Shown: positions 1 through 6,757 of the stretch, piece by piece
Position numbering within the stretch: the stretch's first letter is position 1
Layout of the letters: the number at the start of each line of letters is the position of its first letter
Source: Candidatus Neomarinimicrobium atlanticum
GTDB taxonomy: Bacteria > Fidelibacterota > Marinisomatia > Marinisomatales > Marinisomataceae
DNA length: 6,874 nt
Direction: 5' to 3'
NCBI GenBank assembly: GCA_000402815.1
Contig: AQSA01000009.1
Coordinates: 86,247 to 93,120, forward strand
Notes under the pieces: model-generated
What the model was told of the DNA's origin: nothing
What the model saw: only the letters and a program-made list of their open reading frames with translations
Database searches by the model: none
Program-made: the position numbers and the translations under genes

Positions 1-635
1 AGGGTATTAATAGCATAAAAAATTGGGTTTATTAAACTAATGGTTGTTGCCCAGGCCGGTAACATCTTTATAGAATAAAAAATACCTCCAAGAAAACTAA
101 ACGGCGTGATTATAAAATTTTGGATTAGCGCTAACTGATCCCAAGAATCAGATAATTGTCCAATCAGTAACCCTAAGCTAGCAAAAGACCAAGATACAAG
201 AAAGATAGCAATTAAGGTCAAGGGTAAGTCATTGATTGGCATACCAGCTAGCCAACAAATTAATAATATCAGTGTCCCATTAACTAGGCCCCTGACTGCT
301 CCTCCAATAATAAATGACAAGGATAATTCTAAACTAGATAAAGGCGTAATCAATAGCTCTGGCAATGTTTGAAGGAGCTTCATTTGCAGCATAGAGGAAG
401 CTGTATTTGCTGTGGCATTTGTAATAACATTCATCATCAATAGCCCTGGGAGAATATAAATCTTATAAGAAACTCCACTGATCTCTGAAATTCTATTTTC
501 TAGAGCAACTCCAAATACAAATATATATAGTAGCGTTGTTATTACGCCGGGTATAATTGTTTGCCTCCAAACAGAGAAAAATCTCATGACTTCTTTTGAA
601 GTCAAAGTATAAAATCCTATCCAATTACTAGTCAT
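1..635 (-). CDS. yadH: ABC-2 type exporter permease, YadH-like (partial, C-terminus beyond window)
   Basis: This is the membrane subunit of an ABC-2 exporter and should pair in the inner membrane with the ATPase encoded just upstream. I translated it by hand from ATG at 635-633. It runs open for 211 codons to the window edge without a stop, so about 40-50 residues are missing if it matches the usual YadH length of about 256. Features fit E. coli YadH closely: an N-terminal amphipathic stretch with KEVMRFFSVWRQT, a first helix IIPGVITTLLYIFVFG, the motif ILPGLLMMNVITNATAN, PELLITPLSSLE, an arginine in GGAVRGLVNG, and the signature TPFSFLGGIFYSIKMLP followed by INPIFYAIN. The start overlaps the ATPase stop by 8 nt (ATGACTAG), and a Shine-Dalgarno-like AGGAA lies 9 nt upstream, so translation is probably coupled. 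The exported substrate cannot be told from the sequence; YadGH itself is poorly characterised. Family assignment is firm, orthology to yadH is likely. Confidence 0.9.
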   Translation of the reverse strand, partial: MTSNWIGFYTLTSKEVMRFFSVWRQTIIPGVITTLLYIFVFGVALENRISEISGVSYKIYILPGLLMMNVITNATANTASSMLQMKLLQTLPELLITPLSSLELSLSFIIGGAVRGLVNGTLILLICWLAGMPINDLPLTLIAIFLVSWSFASLGLLIGQLSDSWDQLALIQNFIITPFSFLGGIFYSIKMLPAWATTISLINPIFYAINT

Positions 636-1554
636 TAATTTTTCTTCCTGTTAAGTCTATAAACACATCTTCCAGTGATGCCTTAGGAAGCTGGACATCT
701 TCAATTCTTATATTGCTCTCCGATAATTTCAATATGATTTTTGGTAAATCTAAATTTGGCTGCTTTGTTAAAATTTCTACTTTGTTTTGATTAATAACAG
801 GATTATAGTCTTTTAGAATAGTATCTAATTTTGGAAAATTTTCTTTTGTATGGATTATGATTCCTGATTTATTCACCATATTTTTTAAATTTTTCACTGT
901 ATCCTCCACAATTAACTTACCATTATCTATAATTCCAACTCTTTCACATAAAAGTTCGGCTTCATCAATATAGTGGGTCGTTAGTAATATAGTTTTTCCT
1001 TCTGCGTGAAGCTCATTGAGATATTTCCATAAATCATGTCTCAGCTCTACATCAACCCCCGCAGTAGGTTCATCTAAAATAAGAATTTGTGGATCGTGAA
1101 CAAGTGCTTTAGCAATTTGTAGTCTTCTTTTCATTCCCCCAGAAAGCATTCGCATTTTCTTATTACGATGCTCATATAAGCCTAACTTATTAAGAATATA
1201 ATCAATTCTCTGTTTTGCATTTTTTCTAGTTACACCATAGTATCCAGCTTGATAGTATAATAATTCTTCTACTGGGAAAAAGAAGTCATTACTCAATTCT
1301 TGGCAAGCAATTCCAATTTGAGATCTAGCATATCTAAAGTCTGATACAATATTTTTACCTAAAATTTTTACTTCTCCATCAGTTGGCTTCACTAGGCTGG
1401 TAATAGCATTTATAGTTGTAGATTTTCCTGCACCATTGGGACCAAGAAGACCATAGAATTCTCCTTTTTTAATAGATAGATCAATACCCTTCACAGCATA
1501 TACATCATCATATTTTTTATGAAGATTAATTATTTCAATTCCAAAATCTTTCAA
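628..1554 (-). CDS. yadG: ABC-2 type exporter ATP-binding protein, YadG-like
   Basis: This is the cytoplasmic ATPase that should power export by the permease encoded next. The 308 residues match the length of E. coli YadG. Every ABC motif is intact: Walker A GPNGAGKST at 38-46, Q-loop Gln85, signature LSGGM at 137-141, Walker B LILDEP at 158-163, D-loop AGVD at 165-168 and switch His194. The stretch QAGYYGV at 102-108 and RMLSGGMKRR at 135-144 are close to YadG as I recall it. After residue 215 comes a C-terminal domain ending SLEDVFIDLTGR, as usual for ABC-2 exporter ATPases. The start is TTG at 1554-1552, directly abutting the TAG of the preceding gene. A good AAGGGG ribosome site stands 6 nt before it, and no ATG lies nearby in frame, so TTG is well supported. 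Its own stop lies inside the start of the permease gene. Substrate unknown. Confidence 0.95.
   Translation of the reverse strand: MKDFGIEIINLHKKYDDVYAVKGIDLSIKKGEFYGLLGPNGAGKSTTINAITSLVKPTDGEVKILGKNIVSDFRYARSQIGIACQELSNDFFFPVEELLYYQAGYYGVTRKNAKQRIDYILNKLGLYEHRNKKMRMLSGGMKRRLQIAKALVHDPQILILDEPTAGVDVELRHDLWKYLNELHAEGKTILLTTHYIDEAELLCERVGIIDNGKLIVEDTVKNLKNMVNKSGIIIHTKENFPKLDTILKDYNPVINQNKVEILTKQPNLDLPKIILKLSESNIRIEDVQLPKASLEDVFIDLTGRKIND
645..649 (-). promoter_or_regulatory. Ribosome binding site of the YadH-like permease gene
   Basis: AGGAA on the minus strand sits 9 nt before the ATG at 635-633, inside the last codons of the ATPase gene. It supports this start, which overlaps the ATPase stop by 8 nt and gives an N-terminus of normal YadH type. 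Confidence 0.65.
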
Positions 1555-2715
1555 CTATTTCCCCTTTTGAATTTTATATATAGCTCCTAAATAGTCCACT
1601 ATATACAGCTCATTATAAATATCTTCTCCAAAAGATGCAATCATATGCTGATCTGATGATAATAGAGATGTAGTAATCTCAGTAATTTCATTACTCTTTT
1701 GATTAAATGCCCATACTTTTCCACTACAAAAATCAGAAAATATGTAAAGCCCATATAATGATTTTATTTGTTCGCCTCTATATATATATCCACCTGTTAC
1801 AGAACACCCTGTAATGTTTTTTTCTTTCAGTCCCATTATGCTCTTCCAATAAGCGGCATCACTTGGGTATTCTAACATTGGTTTAGTATACATTTTTTGG
1901 TTACAGTCTGGATTTGAGTAACAGTGGTTGCCCTCTACAGCATTCCAACCAAAATTTACTCCCGCTTTATTGGCTTCTAAATAATTGATTTCTTCCCAAG
2001 AGTCTTGACCAACATCTCCAATAAACATATCTCCATTTATAGCATCAAATGAAAATCTCCATGGGTTTCTTAATCCGTATGACCATATTTCTTGTTTATT
2101 ACTATCTGAACCATAAAAAGGATTATCATCAGGAACGCTATAATTACTATCAGAGCTAACATCTATTCGTAATATTTTTCCAAAATAATTTTCCGTATTT
2201 TGTGCATGATTGAAAGGGTCCCCAAACTTTCCACCGTCTCCAAATGCTATATAAAGATAATTATCAATAGGGCTGAATTCAATATGGCCTCCATTATGAT
2301 TATTAAAGGGTTGCTTAAAATAAAATAGTTTTTCCTCAGAAGATACGTCGGCTTTAAACCTACTGTTAGATACCTTAAATCTAGAAACAACTGAATAATT
2401 TTCGGTGTCAACATATGATAAATAAAAAACTCCATTTTTTTTAAAATTGGGGTCAAATGCCATACCCAATAAACCTCTTTCATCTGGCATAGGCTTAACT
2501 GTAATATGCTCACTCCAGTCTAAAAAAAGTATGGTGTCTGATCCAGTTTTAATAAATATTTCCCCCGTTTGTTGTATGATATACATAAAATTAGTTTCTG
2601 GCTCAAATCGAACAAGAAGGGGTCGCTCTAAATCTTTAGCTATGATTTTAGAATCTATAGCTAGAGTATTTTGAGCAAAAAGTAATGAAGTGAAAAAGAT
2701 AAAATATTTTAACAT
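1555..2715 (-). CDS. Exported PQQ-dependent sugar dehydrogenase-like protein (glucose/sorbosone dehydrogenase family)
   Basis: A six-bladed beta-propeller protein of the GSDH family (soluble glucose dehydrogenase, YliI/Asd, animal HHIP-like proteins). Characterised bacterial members oxidise aldoses in the periplasm with PQQ and Ca2+. The 386 residues begin with a signal peptide (MLKYFIFFTSLLFAQNTLA, likely cleaved after Ala19). Family landmarks follow in order: ERGLLGMAFDP at 79-89; HNGGHIEFSP at 140-149, where His140 aligns with the catalytic base of soluble glucose dehydrogenase; FGDGG at 158-162; FGKILRIDV at 178-186; YGLRNPWRFSFD at 213-224, with Arg216 in the PQQ-binding position; FIGDVGQDSWEEIN at 231-244; and GGYIYRGE at 308-315. 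Cys265, 271, 304 and 330 are the only cysteines and could form two disulfides in the periplasm. The ATG lies 2 nt after the ligA stop with no clear Shine-Dalgarno, suggesting reinitiation. The substrate is unknown, and no PQQ synthesis gene is in view, so cofactor use is inferred. Confidence 0.87.
   Translation of the reverse strand: MLKYFIFFTSLLFAQNTLAIDSKIIAKDLERPLLVRFEPETNFMYIIQQTGEIFIKTGSDTILFLDWSEHITVKPMPDERGLLGMAFDPNFKKNGVFYLSYVDTENYSVVSRFKVSNSRFKADVSSEEKLFYFKQPFNNHNGGHIEFSPIDNYLYIAFGDGGKFGDPFNHAQNTENYFGKILRIDVSSDSNYSVPDDNPFYGSDSNKQEIWSYGLRNPWRFSFDAINGDMFIGDVGQDSWEEINYLEANKAGVNFGWNAVEGNHCYSNPDCNQKMYTKPMLEYPSDAAYWKSIMGLKEKNITGCSVTGGYIYRGEQIKSLYGLYIFSDFCSGKVWAFNQKSNEITEITTSLLSSDQHMIASFGEDIYNELYIVDYLGAIYKIQKGK
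1561..1566 (-). promoter_or_regulatory. Ribosome binding site that sets the TTG start of the YadG-like gene
   Basis: AAGGGG on the minus strand sits 6 nt before the TTG at 1554-1552 and lies within the last codons (KGK) of the dehydrogenase gene. It is the most G-rich Shine-Dalgarno sequence at any junction here. This fits a weaker start codon being compensated by a stronger site. Confidence 0.7.
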
Positions 2716-2717
2716 GT

Positions 2718-4718
2718 TTAATTAATAAATTTTTCTAATTGGGCTTCTTTAACAACTTTTACATTTAATGCTTGAGCTTTTTTTAGCTTTGATCCTGCGT
2801 TGTTTCCAACAATTAAAAAGCTTGTTTTAGATGAAACTGAGCTTGAAACTTTACCGCCATTTTTTTCTAATATTTCTTTTATTTCATTTCGGTTATGATT
2901 TTTGAAACTTCCGGTAATGACAAATATTATATCTTTAAATTTTTCAGAATTATCAAAAATGGTCTTATTAATGTTTACACCGTTAGCAAAGCAGTTATCA
3001 ATTACTTCTCTATTCGAAGAAGCATTAAAAAAGTCTATAATTGATTGTGCTACAATTAAACCTACGCCATCTATATTTTCTAAATCTTCTAACGAGAGAG
3101 TTGATAAATGCTCAATAGAAGACTTACAATGAATATCCAATATTTTTGATATATGTTGGCCTACATTAGGTATGCCAAGTGCAAATAAAAATCTTGGAAA
3201 CGTTGTTTTTTTAGATTCATTGATTGAAGTAATAAGATTCATTACAGATTTATCTTTAAATCGTTCAAGATTAATTAAATCATCAAATTTTAATCTATAT
3301 ATATCATCAAAACTTTCTAAAAGATTTGCTTCTAATAATTGTTTGACAATTTGGGGTCCCATACCTTCAATATTCATTGCATTTTTGGAACAAAAGTGTT
3401 CAAGCATTCCCATTACCCTAGATTTACAATTTGGATTTACGCATCTATAGGCGGCCTCTCCATCAATACGTTCGATTTTACAATCAGGGTCAGGCCAATT
3501 AAAATCGCTAATTGCAAACTTCTGTGTTTTTTTAGGTCTTTTTTCTATTAAGACTTTGGTAATTTTAGGTATTACATCTCCCGATCTTTCTACTATCACA
3601 AAGTCATTGATTCTAATATCTTTTTTATCAATTTCATCTTGATTGTGCAAAGTGGCACTACTAATAATTGCTCCAGATATTTCTACTTCTTTAATTTTTG
3701 CAACTGGAGTAATAACTCCGGTTCTTCCCACCTGAAGAACTATATCTATAATCTGAGTTTCTGCATTCTTTGATTTGAATTTTGCAGCAATAGCCCATCT
3801 TGGAGACCGTGCTCTTTCTCCAAGTTTTGATCTTAGTACATAATTGTCAACCTTAATAACGGATCCATCAATTTCATATGGAATGCTTTCTCTTTTATGC
3901 TCTAAGTCTTGATGGTATGAAATCATACTATCAATACTGTCAATTTTCTTTGCTAAAGGGCTGACTGGCAAGCCTATAGATTTTAGATAAGATAGCATAT
4001 CCCATTGAGTATTTACGTCTAAGCCCTTACTCGCTCCTAGCTCATAACAGAATATAGATAGACTCCTCTTTGCGGTGATTTGTGGATCCAGCTGTCTCAC
4101 ACTCCCGGCTGCTGCATTTCTGGCATTAGCAAATAGCTTTTCATCATTCTGAGATCTTACTTTATTCAAGCTTATGAAGTCAGATTTTAACATAAATATT
4201 TCTCCTCTAATTTCTAAAAAATTAGGATAATTTTTTCCTCTCAGAATCATAGGTATGGCATTAATGGTCTTAATATTATGTGTAATATCTTCTCCCGAAG
4301 AACCATCTCCTCTAGTAAGTGCTCTTATCAAATGACCATTTTCATAAATTAATGAAACGCCTAAACCGTCAATTTTCGGTTCAGCCACATAAGAGGTCTT
4401 ACTTTGATCTAACCACCTATTAATTCTTTGGTTAAACTCTACAATTTCTTGCTCGTTTATAGCATTCGATAGAGAAAGCATGGGGATTTCGTGGTCATAG
4501 TTTTGAAATCCACTTTTTATAGGATGTCCTACTCTCTGCGTAGGAGATGTGGGTAAAATTAATTCTGGATTAACTTTTTCAAGAGACTCTAACTCTCGAA
4601 ATAAATTATCATATTCTGCATCGCTTAAACTTGGCTGATCTAATACATAATACGCATAATTGTGCTCATTAATCTGACTAGTTAAGTTCTTTATTTTTTC
4701 TTTAATTTTTGATTCCAT
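2718..4718 (-). CDS. ligA: NAD+-dependent DNA ligase LigA
   Basis: Essential ligase that seals nicks in DNA during replication and repair using NAD+. The 666 residues are full length for the family. Domain Ia (about 1-70) carries YAYYVLDQPSLSDAEYD for NMN binding. The adenylation domain has Lys115 in AEPKIDG, the residue that becomes adenylated, plus Arg136 (RGDG), Glu173 (RGEI), Arg200 and Arg208 (NARNAAAGSVRQLD), Lys289 (DGSVIKV) and Lys313 (AIAAKF). The OB fold (about 317-400) has VGRTGVITPVA. A zinc-finger region (about 405-432) follows, then helix-hairpin-helix repeats (MNIEGMG, GIPNVG, IDGVG) and a BRCT domain from about 592 with GGKVSSSVSSKTSFLIVG. The zinc finger is odd: the usual CPxC pair is reduced to a single Cys413, while Cys426 and Cys431 remain. 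The ATG at 4718-4716 has an AGGA ribosome site 5 nt upstream, and the gene begins inside the lipoprotein gene, overlapping it by 28 nt. Confidence 0.98.
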   Translation of the reverse strand: MESKIKEKIKNLTSQINEHNYAYYVLDQPSLSDAEYDNLFRELESLEKVNPELILPTSPTQRVGHPIKSGFQNYDHEIPMLSLSNAINEQEIVEFNQRINRWLDQSKTSYVAEPKIDGLGVSLIYENGHLIRALTRGDGSSGEDITHNIKTINAIPMILRGKNYPNFLEIRGEIFMLKSDFISLNKVRSQNDEKLFANARNAAAGSVRQLDPQITAKRSLSIFCYELGASKGLDVNTQWDMLSYLKSIGLPVSPLAKKIDSIDSMISYHQDLEHKRESIPYEIDGSVIKVDNYVLRSKLGERARSPRWAIAAKFKSKNAETQIIDIVLQVGRTGVITPVAKIKEVEISGAIISSATLHNQDEIDKKDIRINDFVIVERSGDVIPKITKVLIEKRPKKTQKFAISDFNWPDPDCKIERIDGEAAYRCVNPNCKSRVMGMLEHFCSKNAMNIEGMGPQIVKQLLEANLLESFDDIYRLKFDDLINLERFKDKSVMNLITSINESKKTTFPRFLFALGIPNVGQHISKILDIHCKSSIEHLSTLSLEDLENIDGVGLIVAQSIIDFFNASSNREVIDNCFANGVNINKTIFDNSEKFKDIIFVITGSFKNHNRNEIKEILEKNGGKVSSSVSSKTSFLIVGNNAGSKLKKAQALNVKVVKEAQLEKFIN

Positions 4719-5659
4719 AATATTCCTAAAAATCCTACTATAATCATTACTAATAATAGCTGAATTCTCAATTTATTGATTCTAATTGAATTAGCATACA
4801 TTTTGAATTGATCTTTTGCAATTATATCAAAGTCAAAAGACCACACTAATAATCCATCTGAATTAGATTGAGCATTATTGCTACGAACTATTCCAGGTAA
4901 ATTGATATTAAATTGAAAGTAATCATTCATTAATTCAATATTTTTTAAAAAATCTGCCTCATATTTATCTACAAAAATCTTCATATCTTGAAAAAAATTT
5001 TTTGGAAGTGTTGTTGAAATAGGCTTCAAAGCATCTTTCAAAATTATTGATGAGTTTTTATCAAACTTATCTATCAATTCTCTTTCTTCGGCATAACTAA
5101 AATATGAATCTACCTGATTATTAACTCTTTCTATAAAAATGATGTTCAGTTCAGCTTGTTTATCGTATTCTTTTAAGCTTTTTTTAATAATATACTTTTT
5201 AGCTGGGACAATCCATGATAAAGAGTCAGCTTCTGTATCTAAATATTCGATAATAGACGGATATTTTGTATCAATATCTAAGCTATGCACAGTTGATTTA
5301 AAACTATACCTATCCCAAAAAAAATATCCTTTTTTGTCCACATCTATGCTGTAGATTAAGCTTTGGCTGTCGGAAAATATCATTTTTTTATTTATAGGTT
5401 CAGTGCTAATAGTTTCTTTTTCCCAGTTGAGATTCTTAGAAAAGACATCTTTTTCATCTAAGAAGGTCATAGTAGTTGCCCATTTAACAAATTCTGTATT
5501 TTTAGGATGTATAAAGTCTTTGTTGTCTAGGTCCAGCTTATCGCCAATAGAATTATATTTAATAGTGTACTTTCCATCTGATAATACAGATATGTGTATT
5601 AAGTTTTCAACGCATGCTGTCATTAGCATGCATGCTATTATTAAAAATACTCTTTTCAT
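4691..5659 (-). CDS. Predicted lipoprotein with C-terminal transmembrane helix, weakly LppM-like
   Basis: I do not recognise this gene as a named protein. The 322 residues open with a lipoprotein signal peptide (MKRVFLIIACMLMTAC); the lipobox reads MTAC with Cys16 as the lipidated residue, although Met at -3 is not the commonest choice. A mostly hydrophilic body of about 280 residues follows, rich in Lys, Asp, Ser and Ile. Near the end, NLPGIVRSNNAQ at 253-264 and GLLVWSFDF at 269-277 recall the pattern of LppM/DUF3153-type proteins (PG-V-sN, then a tryptophan strand). A single hydrophobic helix at about 298-315 and a lysine-rich tail (QKLKKK) would place the C-terminus in the cytoplasm and the body in the periplasm. 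The start lies 7 nt after the peptidase stop with no Shine-Dalgarno, only a run of A. The end overlaps ligA by 28 nt. Function unknown; the LppM link is a motif-level guess. Confidence 0.82.
   Translation of the reverse strand: MKRVFLIIACMLMTACVENLIHISVLSDGKYTIKYNSIGDKLDLDNKDFIHPKNTEFVKWATTMTFLDEKDVFSKNLNWEKETISTEPINKKMIFSDSQSLIYSIDVDKKGYFFWDRYSFKSTVHSLDIDTKYPSIIEYLDTEADSLSWIVPAKKYIIKKSLKEYDKQAELNIIFIERVNNQVDSYFSYAEERELIDKFDKNSSIILKDALKPISTTLPKNFFQDMKIFVDKYEADFLKNIELMNDYFQFNINLPGIVRSNNAQSNSDGLLVWSFDFDIIAKDQFKMYANSIRINKLRIQLLLVMIIVGFLGILWNQKLKKK
4724..4727 (-). promoter_or_regulatory. ligA: Ribosome binding site of ligA inside the lipoprotein gene
   Basis: AGGA on the minus strand lies 5 nt before the ligA ATG (4718-4716) and inside the lipoprotein coding sequence, where those bases encode part of the membrane helix (GFLGILW region). 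It supports the 28-nt overlap as the true arrangement and not an over-long start call. A second AGGA lies about ten bases further upstream (4733-4736). Confidence 0.7.
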
Positions 5660-5666
5660 TTTTTTT

Positions 5667-6755
5667 TTAAGAAATTACTGTGAAATCTTTAGATGTCTTG
5701 TTAAGGACAATATGGCCATCATCTGTAACAACGATATCATCTTCAATACGTACACCACCTACATCTTCAATATATATACCAGGCTCTACGGTCATTACAT
5801 AGTTAGACTTTAGACTATCTGTACTAACCTTACTAAATCTAGGATCTTCATGAATTTCGAGGCCTAAAGAGTGACCTAATCCATGATCAAAGTATTTACC
5901 ATATCCGGCATTAGTAATATGTGCTCGTGCAATTGTATCAATTGCTTTACATGAAGCTCCGGCTTTAATTCCTTGAATACTTTTGAGTTGAGCTTCTAAA
6001 ACAATATCATAAATTTCTTTTTGTTGCTCTGAATATCCTTTAGTGGCTACTGTACGAGTCATGTCTGCATGATAACCTGCATATTTCGCTCCCGAATCAA
6101 TAACAACTAATTCTCCTGGACCAATTTTCTTGTCCGTTGGCCTTTGATGGGGCATAGCTGAATGGGGTCCACTACCAACAATTGGTGAGAATGCATCTGC
6201 ATCTGCATCTCCGTACTTACGATATAGAAATGATAGTTGGTTAGCAATTTCCTGTTCTTCTACGCCAATTTTGATCATTGGGAATACCTCTGCAAATGCC
6301 TTATCTGTAATTTCTACCGCTGTTTTAAGTGCTTCAATTTCCTTTTTGTCCTTTTCCATCGCTAAAGTCTCTACGCATCCAACTATATTTTCCCATTTTA
6401 CATGAGGTAAGATATTACTTATATCAGAAAACATTTGATGGGACACATTTTTACCGTCAAATCCTATAGTTTGCCCACTCGATAGAAAGTTTTTATTTTT
6501 AATTACTTGTAAGTGGGGAATACTATCGATTGTAATATTAGCGCCTCTTACTTCATTCTTAGATTGAACAACATATCTACCATCCGTAATAAACTCCGAA
6601 TTGTCTAGGCCTACTAATAAAGAACCGCTAGATCCACCAAATCCACATAAATACTTAATGTGGATCATGTTAGTGATTAGCATACCATCTACATTTTTTT
6701 CTGCTAGCACTGTACGCAACTTATCTTGTCTTCTTATAAAATATTCTGCACTCAT
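5667..6755 (-). CDS. Xaa-Pro peptidase, short M24B type (aminopeptidase P / prolidase family)
   Basis: Cytoplasmic metallopeptidase expected to cleave bonds next to proline (Xaa-Pro dipeptides or N-terminal Xaa-Pro), helping recycle peptides. The creatinase-like N-terminal domain (about 1-135) includes YLCGFGGSSGSLLV at 35-48 and FITDGRY at 55-61. The pita-bread catalytic domain follows and has all five metal ligands: Asp220 (VVIDSG), Asp231 (HADMTRT), His295 (HGLGHSLG), Glu324 (TVEPGIY) and Glu338 (VRIEDD). His203 and His302 match the two substrate-handling histidines, and the spacings 203-220, 220-231, 295-302 and 295-324 equal those of E. coli PepP as I recall it. At 362 residues it is the short form seen in YpdF, YqhT and many FCB and Firmicutes proteins, not the roughly 440-residue proteobacterial PepP. 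The ATG follows the preceding stop by 2 nt, with an AGGA ribosome site 6 nt upstream inside the end of that gene. Whether it acts as aminopeptidase or dipeptidase is not decidable from sequence. Confidence 0.95.
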   Translation of the reverse strand: MSAEYFIRRQDKLRTVLAEKNVDGMLITNMIHIKYLCGFGGSSGSLLVGLDNSEFITDGRYVVQSKNEVRGANITIDSIPHLQVIKNKNFLSSGQTIGFDGKNVSHQMFSDISNILPHVKWENIVGCVETLAMEKDKKEIEALKTAVEITDKAFAEVFPMIKIGVEEQEIANQLSFLYRKYGDADADAFSPIVGSGPHSAMPHQRPTDKKIGPGELVVIDSGAKYAGYHADMTRTVATKGYSEQQKEIYDIVLEAQLKSIQGIKAGASCKAIDTIARAHITNAGYGKYFDHGLGHSLGLEIHEDPRFSKVSTDSLKSNYVMTVEPGIYIEDVGGVRIEDDIVVTDDGHIVLNKTSKDFTVIS

Positions 6756-6757
6756 AT

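Noticed and set aside
2247..2513. 88-residue minus-strand open frame within the dehydrogenase gene
   Set aside because: It is in another frame of a gene with clear family motifs (HNGGHIEFSP, GLLGMAFDP) across the same bases.
2902..3551. Plus-strand open frames opposite the 3' half of ligA
   Set aside because: They are antisense shadows of LigA zinc-finger, HhH and BRCT coding sequence, with no recognisable content.
5624..5637. 14-bp perfect palindrome TAGCATGCATGCTA, with another GCATGC at 5612-5617
   Set aside because: It falls within the lipoprotein signal-peptide codons, and the repeated GCATGC encodes Ala-Cys twice (IAC and TAC). No copies or promoter context suggest an operator.
5659..5668. 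Run of ten T on the plus strand as a possible terminator
   Set aside because: No GC-rich hairpin precedes it in either direction, and on the transcribed strand it is a run of A, not U.
5403..5813. 136-residue plus-strand open frame across the lipoprotein-peptidase junction
   Set aside because: It lies opposite two well-supported minus-strand genes, crosses their junction, and has no family-like motif.
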